A DNA stretch of 43,052 bases from positions 1 through 43,052 of the forward strand of contig JAKCDL010000018.1 in the NCBI GenBank assembly GCA_021841935.1, read 5' to 3'. Position 1 is the first letter of the stretch, and every line of letters starts with the position of its first letter. The stretch is from Actinomycetes bacterium. GTDB taxonomy: Bacteria; Actinomycetota; Acidimicrobiia; Acidimicrobiales; Acidimicrobiaceae. The translations under genes and the position numbers were made by a program. A model generated the notes under the pieces. It ran no database searches, was not told where the DNA came from, and saw only the letters and a list, made by a program, of their open reading frames with translations. Positions 19,201-30,071 of the stretch are shown here, in pieces.

Positions 19201-20555
19201 CTTCAACAAAGGGCGTCTTTTCAGTCACGGCACCAAATGGAAGTGCAACGACCATGTCCGTAAGTGGTGCAAACTTCTCATTTACAAATAGCTCTTTAGT
19301 CAGTGCGTTCCCGGGTGGCATTCAACTCGTCGGCCTATCTGAGCAAAATGGAGTACTAGTCGGCCACTTTGTGCAAAATGGTGTCTCGACCTACTCTTTT
19401 ACCGCTAAGTTCGTCTCATCCGCACTCTTTGGAAGAGCTCCACAAGTACAGATTGCATCTATTGCCCTTTCGCTTCCCACGCCAGGTAAGGTCTTCAAAT
19501 CAGTCAAGAGAGACCTGTTCAATATAATCCTCGCCATTCTCCTAGTTCTCTACATCTCCTTTACTTCCGAGTTCTTCAATGCGGCGCTAGGTGAAAAGTA
19601 CGAAGAGTTTCGAAGGGCCATGAGAAGGAAGCTAACCTCTTCTAATAACCGGCTCTATCGTCAACTGCACAACCTCTTCTTCAACTCCGATGTAATTCTG
19701 CCTCAGTCGATTTGGACAGTGACCGTAGTACTTGCGATCGGTGCAACTATCGGGATATTTCTAGACCCAAATGTTGGATTAAATTTGGCGACACTCTACT
19801 CGTGGCTAGCAATAGCGATATCAGTTTCGTTGTCACCGACGATATCGACGATTACTCAAAACACATATCGCAAGGTAAATGGACTCTCTAGTGAATTTAG
19901 GCTCCGCGCCATACCATTAGGGCTATTCATCGCCCTTCTAGCAGTTGGCGTATCCCGTTTTATTCATTTCAAACCTGGATACCTCTACGGAATAGTCATA
20001 GGAGTCATCTACTACGACAAGGTAAAGGAGCACCAAGAAGGACATATTTCCACCCTGAACGGTACCATCACACTGTTTGTGGGTTTGGTCGCTTGGTTGC
20101 TTTGGATACCTGTTCACGCATACACGTTGAAACAGACAGGTACGACCTTCATCTCCTTCATCGATGACATTTTGGCATCAACGTTCGTATCGTCGATAGT
20201 TGGATCTTTGGTAACAACCCTTCCGTTTGGAGCACTACCCGGTAAGAGCATCTTCAAATGGCACAAGGGGGCCTGGTTGGCATTTATGTCAGCGGTCGTC
20301 TTTTTGCTAATTTCAGTCGCCGCAACGCCCTTATCATCTAGCGCAGCTTCCAACCACGATCCTCTTATAGCCATTATCATAGCCGTCCTCTTCCTCGGTG
20401 GACTAGCTATTATTCTCGCGAAGATCTTCCTCCGCATCGAAGATAAAGAGGAGATTCTTGAAGAGCTCGAGGAGGAGGAACTTGTTCACCGCTCCCACTC
20501 AGAGCTAGCTGAGTCAACTGACACATCAACAGACTCCACTACCGGGCATGAATAG
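16275..20555 (+). CDS. Giant surface protein: IPT/TIG domains, membrane C-terminus
   Basis: About 1,426 aa, cell-surface anchored. A signal peptide (VNRLVKRLTVRSTRLSLILL onward, cleavage near PAFA) leads into ~440 residues of propeller-like repeats with paired Cys (SCTDASHCIAVGD, ACNSGSCFVVGD, SCPTTTTCVAL). Four IPT/TIG immunoglobulin-like domains follow (each starting PPxIxxxx and containing GSNLNEV, GTNLGSV, GTNLNEV, GNNLNEV). Next come a Thr/Pro stalk with repeats, a small beta domain (SGTYQFTSSNGQTFDLSI), then about eight membrane helices and an acidic, cytosolic-looking tail (EEILEELEEEELVHRS). The membrane part contains LPFGALPGKSIFKWHKGAW, resembling the FGLLP-motif membrane modules of actinobacteria. 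I chose GTG 16275, which gives a standard signal peptide and has GGGG 9 nt upstream; TTG 16260 is the alternative. Role unknown; adhesion or envelope sensing is inference. Confidence 0.85.
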   Translation: MNRLVKRLTVRSTRLSLILLILLSIISSVGVGAGTSSPAFALPKPVAQTTIINNSSDVITSTWCAPSSFSCFAVGYDPSTGDAIYGSLSTSSAVWSFTEYQSTGNNSGPSSFTRLNSISCTDASHCIAVGDYFQSASDVISNTYEKNLSLHGFALEYSNGAWTNISIQFSSDSYLHTALNSVACNSGSCFVVGDGSTQSDTSQNTFVVSPIVDQVNFSPHGTVVTPVTIATTGQFGQGIATNIACATTNGSSSCSVLGLQSPDGDLDGANIALSFNPKTVSSSGIQDYTFLPTTLGPSISTTDEVGSAPEALSCPTTTTCVALIDPLNGGNQGTSIDVMTSGNKWSIASTSPSPTNFGATNNLIDALSLTAIDCSTSTLCIVGGDATLNATAGSPANPLLSQIDLSNPTAPTFTPVDFSILPSTANSTLIDETGQTNVSSITCGGVFNCTVFTAFTPTSAQGSSLFESYVGSPPLATPPSISKVSLSNDLSNQGFTITIGGSNLNEVSGIQFGAYSTNSYSVSPDGSSLTVTIPAQSAGTYGLTLDYPGGSVKFNNQETILDPPTITSAQESYQFSNQGFTLTVSGTNLGSVSSVYFGNAVGANLQISNDGTSLTATFPAQKAGSYQISLDYPTGQVARYGTLVTIVDPPGVTSITPTTAIAGTEANIVITGTNLNEVSNLVVAQSTSSTTTAAPNLAYNLPMMKGIAANNPTSSYSVVSPTQIDAVVDFSSPGKYVFELIYPGGMVIGNPGSPFTILSPPTITAIAPTTTTENTQTQVTINGNNLNEVTSITLGSETIPTFTLVSPTTITFEAPVLSSGNYPIVLNFNGGKTSSTSYILQVTQPVVTPSQVEPTTTTVTSPTTTPTTTAPPIPVSAPSHLPTTTTTTAPPIPVSAPSHHPTTTTTPPIPVSAPSHLPTTTTTTAPPTTSVASQSTPSQPQPSCAISGLCSAPIISGTYQFTSSNGQTFDLSIAPTSTKGVFSVTAPNGSATTMSVSGANFSFTNSSLVSAFPGGIQLVGLSEQNGVLVGHFVQNGVSTYSFTAKFVSSALFGRAPQVQIASIALSLPTPGKVFKSVKRDLFNIILAILLVLYISFTSEFFNAALGEKYEEFRRAMRRKLTSSNNRLYRQLHNLFFNSDVILPQSIWTVTVVLAIGATIGIFLDPNVGLNLATLYSWLAIAISVSLSPTISTITQNTYRKVNGLSSEFRLRAIPLGLFIALLAVGVSRFIHFKPGYLYGIVIGVIYYDKVKEHQEGHISTLNGTITLFVGLVAWLLWIPVHAYTLKQTGTTFISFIDDILASTFVSSIVGSLVTTLPFGALPGKSIFKWHKGAWLAFMSAVVFLLISVAATPLSSSAASNHDPLIAIIIAVLFLGGLAIILAKIFLRIEDKEEILEELEEEELVHRSHSELAESTDTSTDSTTGHE
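18885..19049 (+). repeat. In-gene Thr/Pro stalk repeats (57/51/57 bp)
   Basis: Three near-identical units within the surface-protein gene, starting at 18885, 18942 and 18993. They encode PPIPVSAPSHLPTTTTTTA, PPIPVSAPSHHPTTTTT and PPIPVSAPSHLPTTTTTTA, followed by a partial fourth unit. They lengthen the flexible linker between the IPT domains and the membrane-proximal domain. The DNA-level identity suggests recent expansion by slippage. Confidence 0.9.
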
Positions 20556-20607
20556 TTTCGCCTTTACGTTGTTAACACTCGATAGTAGGATATACATTGG
20601 GTAAATG

Positions 20608-20641
20608 AATACCAAAATTCGTAGTTATGAATTTTGGTATT
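20608..20641. promoter_or_regulatory. Perfect 13-bp inverted repeat
   Basis: AATACCAAAATTC (20608-20620), an 8-base loop, then GAATTTTGGTATT (20629-20641), a perfect match. It lies between the surface-protein stop and the small membrane-protein start, only ~25 nt before the latter. It is AT-rich and lacks a T-tract, so it is a weak terminator candidate. An operator or mRNA-processing/stability hairpin between the two genes is equally possible. Confidence 0.6.
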
Positions 20642-20668
20642 GCTTAGCACATAGTGGGAGATCAGAAA

Positions 20669-21106
20669 TTGGCTGTAACGGAACCGAAAGTACTGGTAGG
20701 AGCAGGTTCGGACGCTGACTTTTTCAACAAAAAAGAGATCTGGCCTTGGGTGTTTGGGACTATCGATCTTACGCTCTTTGGAATTGGAGTAATTGTTACG
20801 ATCCTTTGGCTTGGTGCAGTCCATCCTAAGAAAGCTCAGGTTGTTACTTCGGCATGGGTGCCATCATCCTCAGCAGCTCAAAGCGTTGCAGCAGACAACC
20901 ATGCTTTAGTAAACACGATGCCCCAAACTACAGTAGTCACTACTAACGTTTGCGCAATCGAGATAATAACAACGTCTGCGTCTGGTCAACACGTTCGCAA
21001 AGAGTATCGCGGGAACTGCACCGACATCAAAGCAAGGGCAGCAAATGCCAACGGAACCGTAATCTGGTTATCGCAGCAGACCTTTACCCATACGAACAAT
21101 AACTAA
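20669..21106 (+). CDS. Small single-pass membrane protein
   Basis: About 145 aa. A short cytosolic N-terminus ending NKKEIWPW is followed by one membrane helix (VFGTIDLTLFGIGVIVTILWLG) and an external ~90-residue domain with two Cys (VCAIEIIT, GNCTDIKARA) that could form a disulfide. No family recognised. I chose TTG at 20669 because GGGAG lies 8 nt before it; an in-frame GTG at 20654 has no ribosome binding site. It follows the giant surface-protein gene by 113 nt on the same strand and may be co-transcribed through the hairpin at 20608. A partner role for the surface protein is inference. Confidence 0.65.
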   Translation: MAVTEPKVLVGAGSDADFFNKKEIWPWVFGTIDLTLFGIGVIVTILWLGAVHPKKAQVVTSAWVPSSSAAQSVAADNHALVNTMPQTTVVTTNVCAIEIITTSASGQHVRKEYRGNCTDIKARAANANGTVIWLSQQTFTHTNNN

Positions 21107-21218
21107 TCTGGACCTACTGCAAAACCAAAAAATAGGGCGAGAGAACTAGATGAGTAGTCAGGTAAGTATCTAGGACTACACACTCTCATAACTTCTGTAA
21201 AGACATCCATAAATTACG

Positions 21219-21256
21219 AGCCCGCTGCATAGAGTCAAAATGTAGCGGGCTTCTTT
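21219..21256. terminator. Bidirectional rho-independent terminator
   Basis: Stem AGCCCGCTGCA (21219-21229) with TGTAGCGGGCT (21241-21251), one G-T wobble, followed by TCTTTCT on the plus strand. It lies between the convergent small membrane-protein gene (ends 21106) and the PAP2 gene (ends 21392), so it can serve both. The minus-strand side has a weaker T-run. Confidence 0.75.
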
Positions 21257-21391
21257 CTACTACTTCTGTAATCAAAGCTCTATTATCGGAAATTAATGAG
21301 CACGCTCGTTGATTCTCGTCCTTCGCTGCACAGAGCTCTTAAGCAGTTATCAGCGAAGGGGAGGGGAGATCTCGGAGGCCCCGAATGCGAC

Positions 21392-22198
21392 CTAAAGGTA
21401 ACTAGTCTCGAGTGCAGTTATCTCGGAAAAGGTCCCGTTTTCATTCCAAAACTCGAGCCTTCTACCTCCAGATATGAAGTAGGCAAGATAGAAGTCGACA
21501 AAACCGGCGATGATATCTAACCAAAAGTGATTTGCGGTAACGATGACGACAAAGATAGTAATCAGTGGGTGCAAAAGAAGCAGTACCTTGCCTATGCGAT
21601 TCTTTACCGCTGCAACAATTGAGAAGGTACACCAGAGCGCCCAGGCCATATGTAACGATGGCATTGCTGCATAGAGGTTGCCGGCGTCTTTCATCAAGGT
21701 GGCATCCAATGTTCCTGCACCTCCATATATTGGCTGCGTATCGACAAAGCCATAGGCGTGCGGAAGGAGGCGTGGAGGCATCACGGGAAGCAAGATGAAC
21801 ACCACAAGAGCCATAAGATTCAGCAAGATCATCGTATTGCGCCAAACAAGGTATCGACGTGCGTATTTTCCAAATAGCAGAGCAAAGACGACCACTGGTA
21901 GGACGAAGTGCACAGTTGTGTAGTAGAGATCTGCAAGCTTGATAAGCCAAACTGCATGATTAATGAAATAACTTTGAATCGCCTGTTCGCTGAAGATATG
22001 CAAAAACTTCTCAATGTGAACTTCTGTTAGCGCATTTGACTGTGCCGTGGCCTTTGAACCAGATGCCAGCGACGAGGTGTACTCATATCCTGCATATATC
22101 ACCCCAACAAAGATCAATTGATTCCAAAGTCGAATTTTGCGACCACCCACTTCGCGATAGGGTGCAAGCTTGCTAACAAATGACAACGTTCGGACCAC
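21392..22198 (-). CDS. PAP2-superfamily membrane phosphatase/transferase
   Basis: A 268-aa polytopic membrane protein of the PAP2 group (PAP2_3, the inositol-phosphotransferase/AUR1-like branch). About six hydrophobic helices are seen. Catalytic motif text: AAMPSLHMAWALW (the S-x-H motif, about residue 180) and ANHFWLDIIAG (final His and Asp, about residue 225); KYARRYLVWRNTM may correspond to the first basic motif. Members dephosphorylate lipid pyrophosphates or move a phospho-head group; which one applies here is not decidable. Start GTG at 22198. It is a single gene convergent with the small membrane-protein gene across a terminator. Confidence 0.85.
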   Translation of the reverse strand: MVRTLSFVSKLAPYREVGGRKIRLWNQLIFVGVIYAGYEYTSSLASGSKATAQSNALTEVHIEKFLHIFSEQAIQSYFINHAVWLIKLADLYYTTVHFVLPVVVFALLFGKYARRYLVWRNTMILLNLMALVVFILLPVMPPRLLPHAYGFVDTQPIYGGAGTLDATLMKDAGNLYAAMPSLHMAWALWCTFSIVAAVKNRIGKVLLLLHPLITIFVVIVTANHFWLDIIAGFVDFYLAYFISGGRRLEFWNENGTFSEITALETSYL

Positions 22199-22496
22199 CG
22201 TCTTCTAGTTCATTAACTCAAAGCTAAAGGCTAGCCTCGCTTTATGACATTGTGACACCACGTTTAAGAACGTCAAACAGGACAAACGCCTCGTATTTAC
22301 CCTGGAGGTAGAACCTGAACATCGATTTTCCCACACTGTCACTAAATATTAAGAATTTATCATTTCCAAAAGTTGACTACTAGAACGACCGATAACAAGA
22401 TATGTACATGGGTCAAATGAGTCTCAAATATGTCGAAGATCTCCAATCATAAATGAGCTATGCAGGTGCTAATAACTCCCAAACGTCAGAATAAGC

Positions 22497-25400
22497 GTGG
22501 ATAAGGTACGAGAAACTTCGGATAACAATGACATTTGGAACGAAATAAATCGAGAGATCCTCGATCTAGCAGATCATGCCCACGGTGAGCTACCATTCGA
22601 ACTACAATTTCAAAAGGTCATTGACACCATCTACTCGACGGCCAAGTTCACACTCGTCTGGTTTGGCATACTCGACCCACGGACTAGGTACATAATCCCT
22701 ATCGCTAAGGCGGGTGCCCCTACCGCCTACGTTGACAACATTAAAGCCTGCATCGACTTAGGCGCTCGCAACACCGGGCCAGCAGTTCGTAGCATTCGCC
22801 ACCAACTCCCCACCATCGTTGACGACGTTAGCGAAGACTTTATAATGGTGCCGTGGCGAGAAAGTGCAACCGCTGCTGGACTTCGGTCGCTTGCGACCAT
22901 TCCCATATATATTGATCGAGGTCACCGGGGAGTCCTCGTCTGTTACTCGCAGGAGCGTAGATTTTTTAACGCCGATATAGTTTCTAAACTCCAGGAAATA
23001 TCTGAAGGTATCTCCAAGGTTTGGCATAACCTAGAGGCTCAAAAGAGCGAGACTACTGCCCTGCTCCATCACCTTACGTCTGATTCGCATAACGGGTCCG
23101 ATAGGTTAATCATCAACTCAAATCCATGGGACCACCTACCTATCAGCGCAATATTGGCTGACGAAGACTTCAATATTAAGTGGACTAGTCGCCACTTTGC
23201 TTTGACATTCAACAACGGAGAGCGACTTCCAGAATCTACCTCGCTTCTTCGTCTATTGCCGCAAAAGACACAGGTTGACTTAATGATCCTCGTAAGTCGT
23301 ATGAAAGCCGATGCACAAATTAAGGCTTCGATGATCGTAGAAGACGACGAAGATCCATCTCTACTCCTACGCGGAGAGCACCTCGACATCTATCTCGAAT
23401 CTAGCGATCCTCGGAGTCAGTTCTTCCTTATAATACGACCAAACCATCTTTCGAAGTCAAACATTATCGACCCCTACCTCCTTGAAGAGGTCCTCAGAGA
23501 AGCTCCTGTCGCTCTTCTCTCTGTTACCGACGGCAGTGAAGTGAACTTCGCCTTTGGATCGATGATCGCAGAGGGAGGCGTCATTCACGAAAGTTACAAG
23601 GAGCTATCCGAGAGGGGTAAAGGTGACCCAACCTCCAATCTCCAAAGAATAGTTACTCAGGCAAGTCAATTCGATGGTGCTGCGATCGTCGACGGTCATC
23701 AAATCGAGCTTCACGTAAGACGCGACGGCGACAATCCTCGAAATTCAGTCGCATTTGCCATCGACATCTCAAATTCGATCACTGCAAGGCGAAGAGTCGA
23801 AAGGCACAACAAATCACACCGAGCGATGATGACCCTCGCTAACCGCTTGGCTGAGATTGAAAATCTTTATGACCTTCAACTTGAAATCATCAAGTCCGTT
23901 GTGGCACTCGATGGAGTAATTGAGTGTCAATATCTTCGTCTAAATGAAGCAGGTCAACTACTCGTGCCAACGACATCGGGCGATTCAACTGCGAATGTAA
24001 CGATAAAGATAAAGAAGAGCCCTAAACTCAACCACTCCTTAGACCACGCAGAGGCGATGGTCTTCGATAGCTCGGAGCTGGCTCTATTAGATGCCGAACG
24101 GCAAGGCTTCACATTCGCCACGATACCTCAGATCGGTAGATACCAAGTCCTAGGGATCTATTTGGCAGTCGTCAAAGACGCCAAAGTTATCGACAGCAAC
24201 TTCAAGGCAGCGATCGAAACCATCACAAATCTGGCCAATGCAAACGCTACTCGAATCGAAGTAGAAGAGTCCATAAGCAACGCTTCAAAGATAGATCGAC
24301 TTACTGGACTTCTCAATCGGGATGCATATCGCGAGGCACTTACCGAGGCGCTCGGGGGTCTCAGAGATGAAAATGACGGCTCTGGAGATGCGCTTTTGGT
24401 AGCCACTCTCGATATCGATCGATTCAAACAGATAAACGAGGCGCTCGGCCACGACGCCGGTGACCGAGTAGTTGCAAAGTTGGCTGAAGTAATTCGCGCC
24501 GCATGTGGTTATGGAGCAACGGTTGCAAGAGTGGGTGGAGACGAATTCGCATTCTTCATGGGCTTTCACTCCTCGGTAACCGAAGATAGTGCAACGGTGA
24601 TACTCGAGACCATTCTTAGAGTTGTAACAAGACCTCTCAAGATCGGCAGAGTCAAGCTACTAATTTCCGCTTCAATGGGTGCAACATTGATCAAAGCGGA
24701 AGATGAAGCTCCGATATCTCTCGTCTTGAGCAGAGTCGATATGGCAATGTATAGCGCAAAGGGATCACAAGATCGAATCCACTTCTATCGTAGTAAAAAG
24801 GATGACCCAACTACGGACTCGTTGGAATTGATCTCAGAGCTTACCGAAGCCATAGATGAAGCAACCATTGATGTCTATCTCCAGCCAAAGATGCACATAC
24901 AATCGAAGAAGATATGCGGCTTCGAGGCGCTTGCTCGATGGAGAAGCAAGGTCAGGGGGTTCATTCCCCCGGACAAGTTCATCTTGATGGCCGAACAAAC
25001 GGGACAGATTCGCGCATTAACGGACGCGGTTTTAGCAAAGAGCATATCTTACATCGCAAAACTCCAAGAAGCCGGATACTTTTTACCAATTGCGGTAAAT
25101 CTTTCACCGGCTCTCTTCACTGACGACACAATCGTCGATACCATATCGTCACTTCTTCAAGATGCCAAAGTAAACGATGAATTTTTAGAGTTTGAAGTAA
25201 CGGAAACCGCCTCTATCGTCGACAAAGAGTCAGCGCATGCAGTCTTTGAAAGACTCCAAGAGCACGGCTTCAAGGTATCGATAGACGACTTTGGAACCGG
25301 ATTTTCATCGCTAGACCACCTCAGAAATACACCAGCTTCTGCCATCAAGATAGATAAGAGCTTCACCGAAAAAGTAACGAGTTCGGCAAAGGAACTGTCA

Positions 25401-25643
25401 ATTGTAAAGGGCGTAATTGAACTAGGCCATGCATTGAACTTCTCTGTCGTAGCTGAAGGAGTCGAAGACACCGCTACCCTCTTTGCATTAGAAGCTCTAG
25501 GGTGCGACGAAATACAAGGCTATCTGTTAGCGCGCCCGATGAAATTTTCCGACGTCTTTTCCTGGATAGACCGCAACTGCTACCGCATCTCAGACGATAT
25601 TTTAGTCAACGAAAATGAGCTCTTTGACGACACCGAGGGCTAG
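22497..25643 (+). CDS. GAF/PAS-GGDEF-EAL c-di-GMP protein
   Basis: A 1,048-aa cytosolic signalling protein. Layout: GAF-like domain (~15-180), two PAS-like regions (~210-310 and ~320-425), a second GAF (~435-595), GGDEF (~605-755) and EAL (~775-1035). The GGDEF active site is intact (ARVGGDEFAFF), with DIDRFKQINEALGHDAGD for Mg/GTP binding. No RxxD inhibitory site sits upstream of it. EAL is also complete: GFEALARW, AVNLSPALF, FEVTETAS, SIDDFGTGFSSLDHL, AIKIDKSF, VVAEGVED and IQGYLLARP. So both synthesis and breakdown of c-di-GMP are possible, probably switched by GAF/PAS ligands. Start GTG at 22497 with poor ribosome binding site; single gene. Confidence 0.94.
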   Translation: MDKVRETSDNNDIWNEINREILDLADHAHGELPFELQFQKVIDTIYSTAKFTLVWFGILDPRTRYIIPIAKAGAPTAYVDNIKACIDLGARNTGPAVRSIRHQLPTIVDDVSEDFIMVPWRESATAAGLRSLATIPIYIDRGHRGVLVCYSQERRFFNADIVSKLQEISEGISKVWHNLEAQKSETTALLHHLTSDSHNGSDRLIINSNPWDHLPISAILADEDFNIKWTSRHFALTFNNGERLPESTSLLRLLPQKTQVDLMILVSRMKADAQIKASMIVEDDEDPSLLLRGEHLDIYLESSDPRSQFFLIIRPNHLSKSNIIDPYLLEEVLREAPVALLSVTDGSEVNFAFGSMIAEGGVIHESYKELSERGKGDPTSNLQRIVTQASQFDGAAIVDGHQIELHVRRDGDNPRNSVAFAIDISNSITARRRVERHNKSHRAMMTLANRLAEIENLYDLQLEIIKSVVALDGVIECQYLRLNEAGQLLVPTTSGDSTANVTIKIKKSPKLNHSLDHAEAMVFDSSELALLDAERQGFTFATIPQIGRYQVLGIYLAVVKDAKVIDSNFKAAIETITNLANANATRIEVEESISNASKIDRLTGLLNRDAYREALTEALGGLRDENDGSGDALLVATLDIDRFKQINEALGHDAGDRVVAKLAEVIRAACGYGATVARVGGDEFAFFMGFHSSVTEDSATVILETILRVVTRPLKIGRVKLLISASMGATLIKAEDEAPISLVLSRVDMAMYSAKGSQDRIHFYRSKKDDPTTDSLELISELTEAIDEATIDVYLQPKMHIQSKKICGFEALARWRSKVRGFIPPDKFILMAEQTGQIRALTDAVLAKSISYIAKLQEAGYFLPIAVNLSPALFTDDTIVDTISSLLQDAKVNDEFLEFEVTETASIVDKESAHAVFERLQEHGFKVSIDDFGTGFSSLDHLRNTPASAIKIDKSFTEKVTSSAKELSIVKGVIELGHALNFSVVAEGVEDTATLFALEALGCDEIQGYLLARPMKFSDVFSWIDRNCYRISDDILVNENELFDDTEG

Positions 25644-26476
25644 TGCTCTCCCCCTCAAATTTCCATTGAAAATTTATCTCTGAACCGATAAGGCCACCCA
25701 ATTGATTGGCTATCGAATTATCCCGAACAAATCATATGATAAATACGTCAAGTAACTTCGCAAAATTGGATTAGCAAGAAAATCCAAAATAAGATGAGTC
25801 GCTTCTAATATCACCCTTGTAAAAGCAGAGAAATTACTCTTTACGCTCGTGATCAGGATGAATACTCCTTTAAGAGATAAATTTCTTTAAAGGTAGACAA
25901 ATATTCGGGACCGTATTTGTAAAAAACGATTAGAAACTAAATTTATTCAGAGGACAAACGATTAATATAAGTAAAATAATTACTTGACAATTGGACTTCA
26001 ATGGACGTATCATTTTCACTCAATAACGTTTAGTAGATGCCAAATAGATGATCAGCGGGAATGGAACTTGAACTTAATCCTCTTGCTATCGAAGTCAGCA
26101 GAGTACTCCTACCTATCGATCTTTATAGTTGGTGGGCTTCTAATAGCTTGCCTGTCTTTCAAGAGGCGTATGGCGTCAGTTAGGAAACGACGGACTGCAA
26201 AAGCTAAGAAATAGCCTGATAAGCTGAGAGGCTAGATGGTTCGAAAGATAAGTAAATGACCAGCATCTGGTCGTTTTGAAGGAAATCTCTTACTGGAATC
26301 AATTCGGGCTAAAAGACGATTAAAAACTACGAAAGTAACTTCTTGAAATTGGAGAGGTTTTATCTGTAGAACGATAGCTGTAATATCGCTGCGATATCAA
26401 AGGGAGGACCTCTAGCCCCGAGGATTGCCCAGCGCCAGAGATCCACAACAGACTCGGAAGTATCGAAGCCTTGCCT
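25644..26476. other. AT-rich gap with one small ORF
   Basis: The 830 bases between the c-di-GMP gene and katG are AT-rich. Only a possible small membrane-protein gene (26068-26214) and a promoter-like pair, TTGACA at 25984 and TATCAT at 26009 (19-base spacing), are visible. No clear terminator for either flanking gene. Confidence 0.4.
26068..26214 (+). CDS. Candidate small membrane protein, 48 aa
   Basis: A TTG start with GGGA 7 nt upstream encodes a 48-residue product. It has a hydrophobic segment (YLSIFIVGGLLIACLSF) and then a very basic tail (KRRMASVRKRRTAKAKK). The shape, one helix plus a polybasic cytosolic end, is typical of small bacterial membrane peptides. A promoter-like TTGACA/TATCAT pair lies ~55 nt upstream. 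The open frame extends upstream to 25984 without better start evidence. Function unknown. Confidence 0.35.
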   Translation: MNLILLLSKSAEYSYLSIFIVGGLLIACLSFKRRMASVRKRRTAKAKK

Positions 26477-28696
<2,220 letters not shown>

Positions 28697-28719
28697 TTAG
28701 ATCATCTACCGATATCGCC

Positions 28720-29172
28720 CTAATTGGAATTAGCACCGCTCGCCTGACATTTGGGACAAAAACCCCAAAATATAACCTCAGCCTCGTCAATCTCGAAGCC
28801 TCGATCATCGTCGACCTGCAGGCAAGGTCGACTCCCCACCACACAATCAACGTCGAGAGTCAAACCACAACTTCGACAGACCAAATGATGGTGATTATCG
28901 TCGACCCTCATCTCATAACGAGCCGCTGATTTTGCCGGTTGTATCCTTCGAATCAGCCCCTTGTCAGTGAGGGTCGTAAGCGTGTCATAGACAGACTGCC
29001 TTGATATCGTTCCAATCTCAAGGCGGACAAGCTCCTCTATCTCATCGGCTGTAGCGTGAGGCCTCTCTGAGACTGCGTCAATTACCGCAAGGCGTTGCGC
29101 TGTCTTTTGGAGGCCCGCGACCTTCAACATCTCCGAGACACTTTTAGAGCTTTTTTCAGTCACGGTTATCAA
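28720..29172 (-). CDS. furA: Fur-family regulator (FurA type)
   Basis: A 150-aa metal-dependent repressor. Winged-helix DNA-binding part: [24 protein letters not shown] and [18 protein letters not shown]. Metal/dimer part: [19 protein letters not shown] with a CRSC pair, and a second CPKC pair near the C-terminus, giving a four-Cys structural zinc site. Position directly before katG identifies it as the FurA/PerR-like peroxide-response regulator; whether it senses iron or peroxide is not decidable. I chose TTG at 29172, which has GAGG about 5 nt upstream; GTG at 29163 is the alternative but with poor spacing. Confidence 0.92.
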   Translation of the reverse strand: MITVTEKSSKSVSEMLKVAGLQKTAQRLAVIDAVSERPHATADEIEELVRLEIGTISRQSVYDTLTTLTDKGLIRRIQPAKSAARYEMRVDDNHHHLVCRSCGLTLDVDCVVGSRPCLQVDDDRGFEIDEAEVIFWGFCPKCQASGANSN

Positions 29173-29192
29173 TATACCTCAAATTCTTTACA

Positions 29193-29211
29193 TTATCCAA
29201 TATTTGAATAA
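29193..29211 (-). promoter_or_regulatory. Candidate FurA operator on -10 region
   Basis: The 19-bp AT-rich imperfect dyad TTATTCAAATATTGGATAA (minus strand) lies ~20 nt before the furA start. It includes GATAAT, a good -10 box, with a weak -35 (TTAATT) 17 bases upstream. Fur/PerR-family operators are AT-rich dyads of this size, so autoregulation by occluding the promoter is likely but inferred. Confidence 0.5.
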
Positions 29212-30024
29212 ATTAAATTAACTACTTTGTAAACTATGGTCCTTAGTCACAAAACTGCGGGCAAAAAAAGCTAGACACCACCATTGCAGGTCCTAGTACC
29301 TTTGAACGACCACCTAAAGGTAACTTAGGACTCAACGACGTGAAATCGTTCACGGCGAGATTCAAACAAAGAGCCGGAAGTAGCCTCCTGCAAAGATCTA
29401 TCTCAATCCCTTTTGGGCCAAACCAAGGAGCCAACATTTGAATCCTTTCACCATAGGTAGAGATTGTCAAGCACTATTGCGAACCGCTAACCAAATGACC
29501 TCTGGCGGCCAAAAGTCAGAGCGAAGACTCATTTTCGCCTCTCAATTGGTCGGAGGTCCCTTTTGAAACCATCGCGAACAACAACTTCTATTGCCGCGAA
29601 CAACGAAGTCAACCGTTCGATCGATTTGCAGTTACGATTATGTCTTTCATGAGGTGGCCAACTATACGACCAAAGGGGATGCTTCGACGAACTTACAGGG
29701 GCTAAATTCGAATCTGACCGCTATGGGGATCTCTTACGCGACCACGACTAAAAAAATGTCATGACTTGAACAAGCGCAATGGTAATAGTAAAACTACCAG
29801 TTAGCCAGATGTATTCGACACAAAAGTAACTAAAAGAGGCAATAATCACCATATGGTTAGCAAGAGAGCTGGGGGACTAACTTCATAGATACAAATGGGC
29901 ACCGAAAGTCAATGACAGCTCCGAAGACCTGTACGCCTACGTGAGAAGGGTACGACTCGGTGGTGCGCCACTTCACTAGACGAAGTTAGACCATGTGAGC
30001 TAGTTGCAGCAGATATCGGGACGT

Positions 30025-30041
30025 TCATTATCCGATAATGA
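30025..30041. promoter_or_regulatory. Perfect 17-bp palindrome
   Basis: TCATTATC-C-GATAATGA, an exact 8-bp half-site palindrome with a one-base centre. This geometry suits a dimeric DNA-binding repressor. It lies ~300 nt before the C-S lyase start. No cognate regulator is encoded beside it. Confidence 0.5.
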
Positions 30042-30071
30042 TGACTAAAGCGGCGCGAGTAAGCTAGAGGG

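Noticed and set aside
29243..29470. IS1380-like transposase start
   Set aside because: Resemblance limited to about 40 residues and no other transposase part follows; not enough to call an element.
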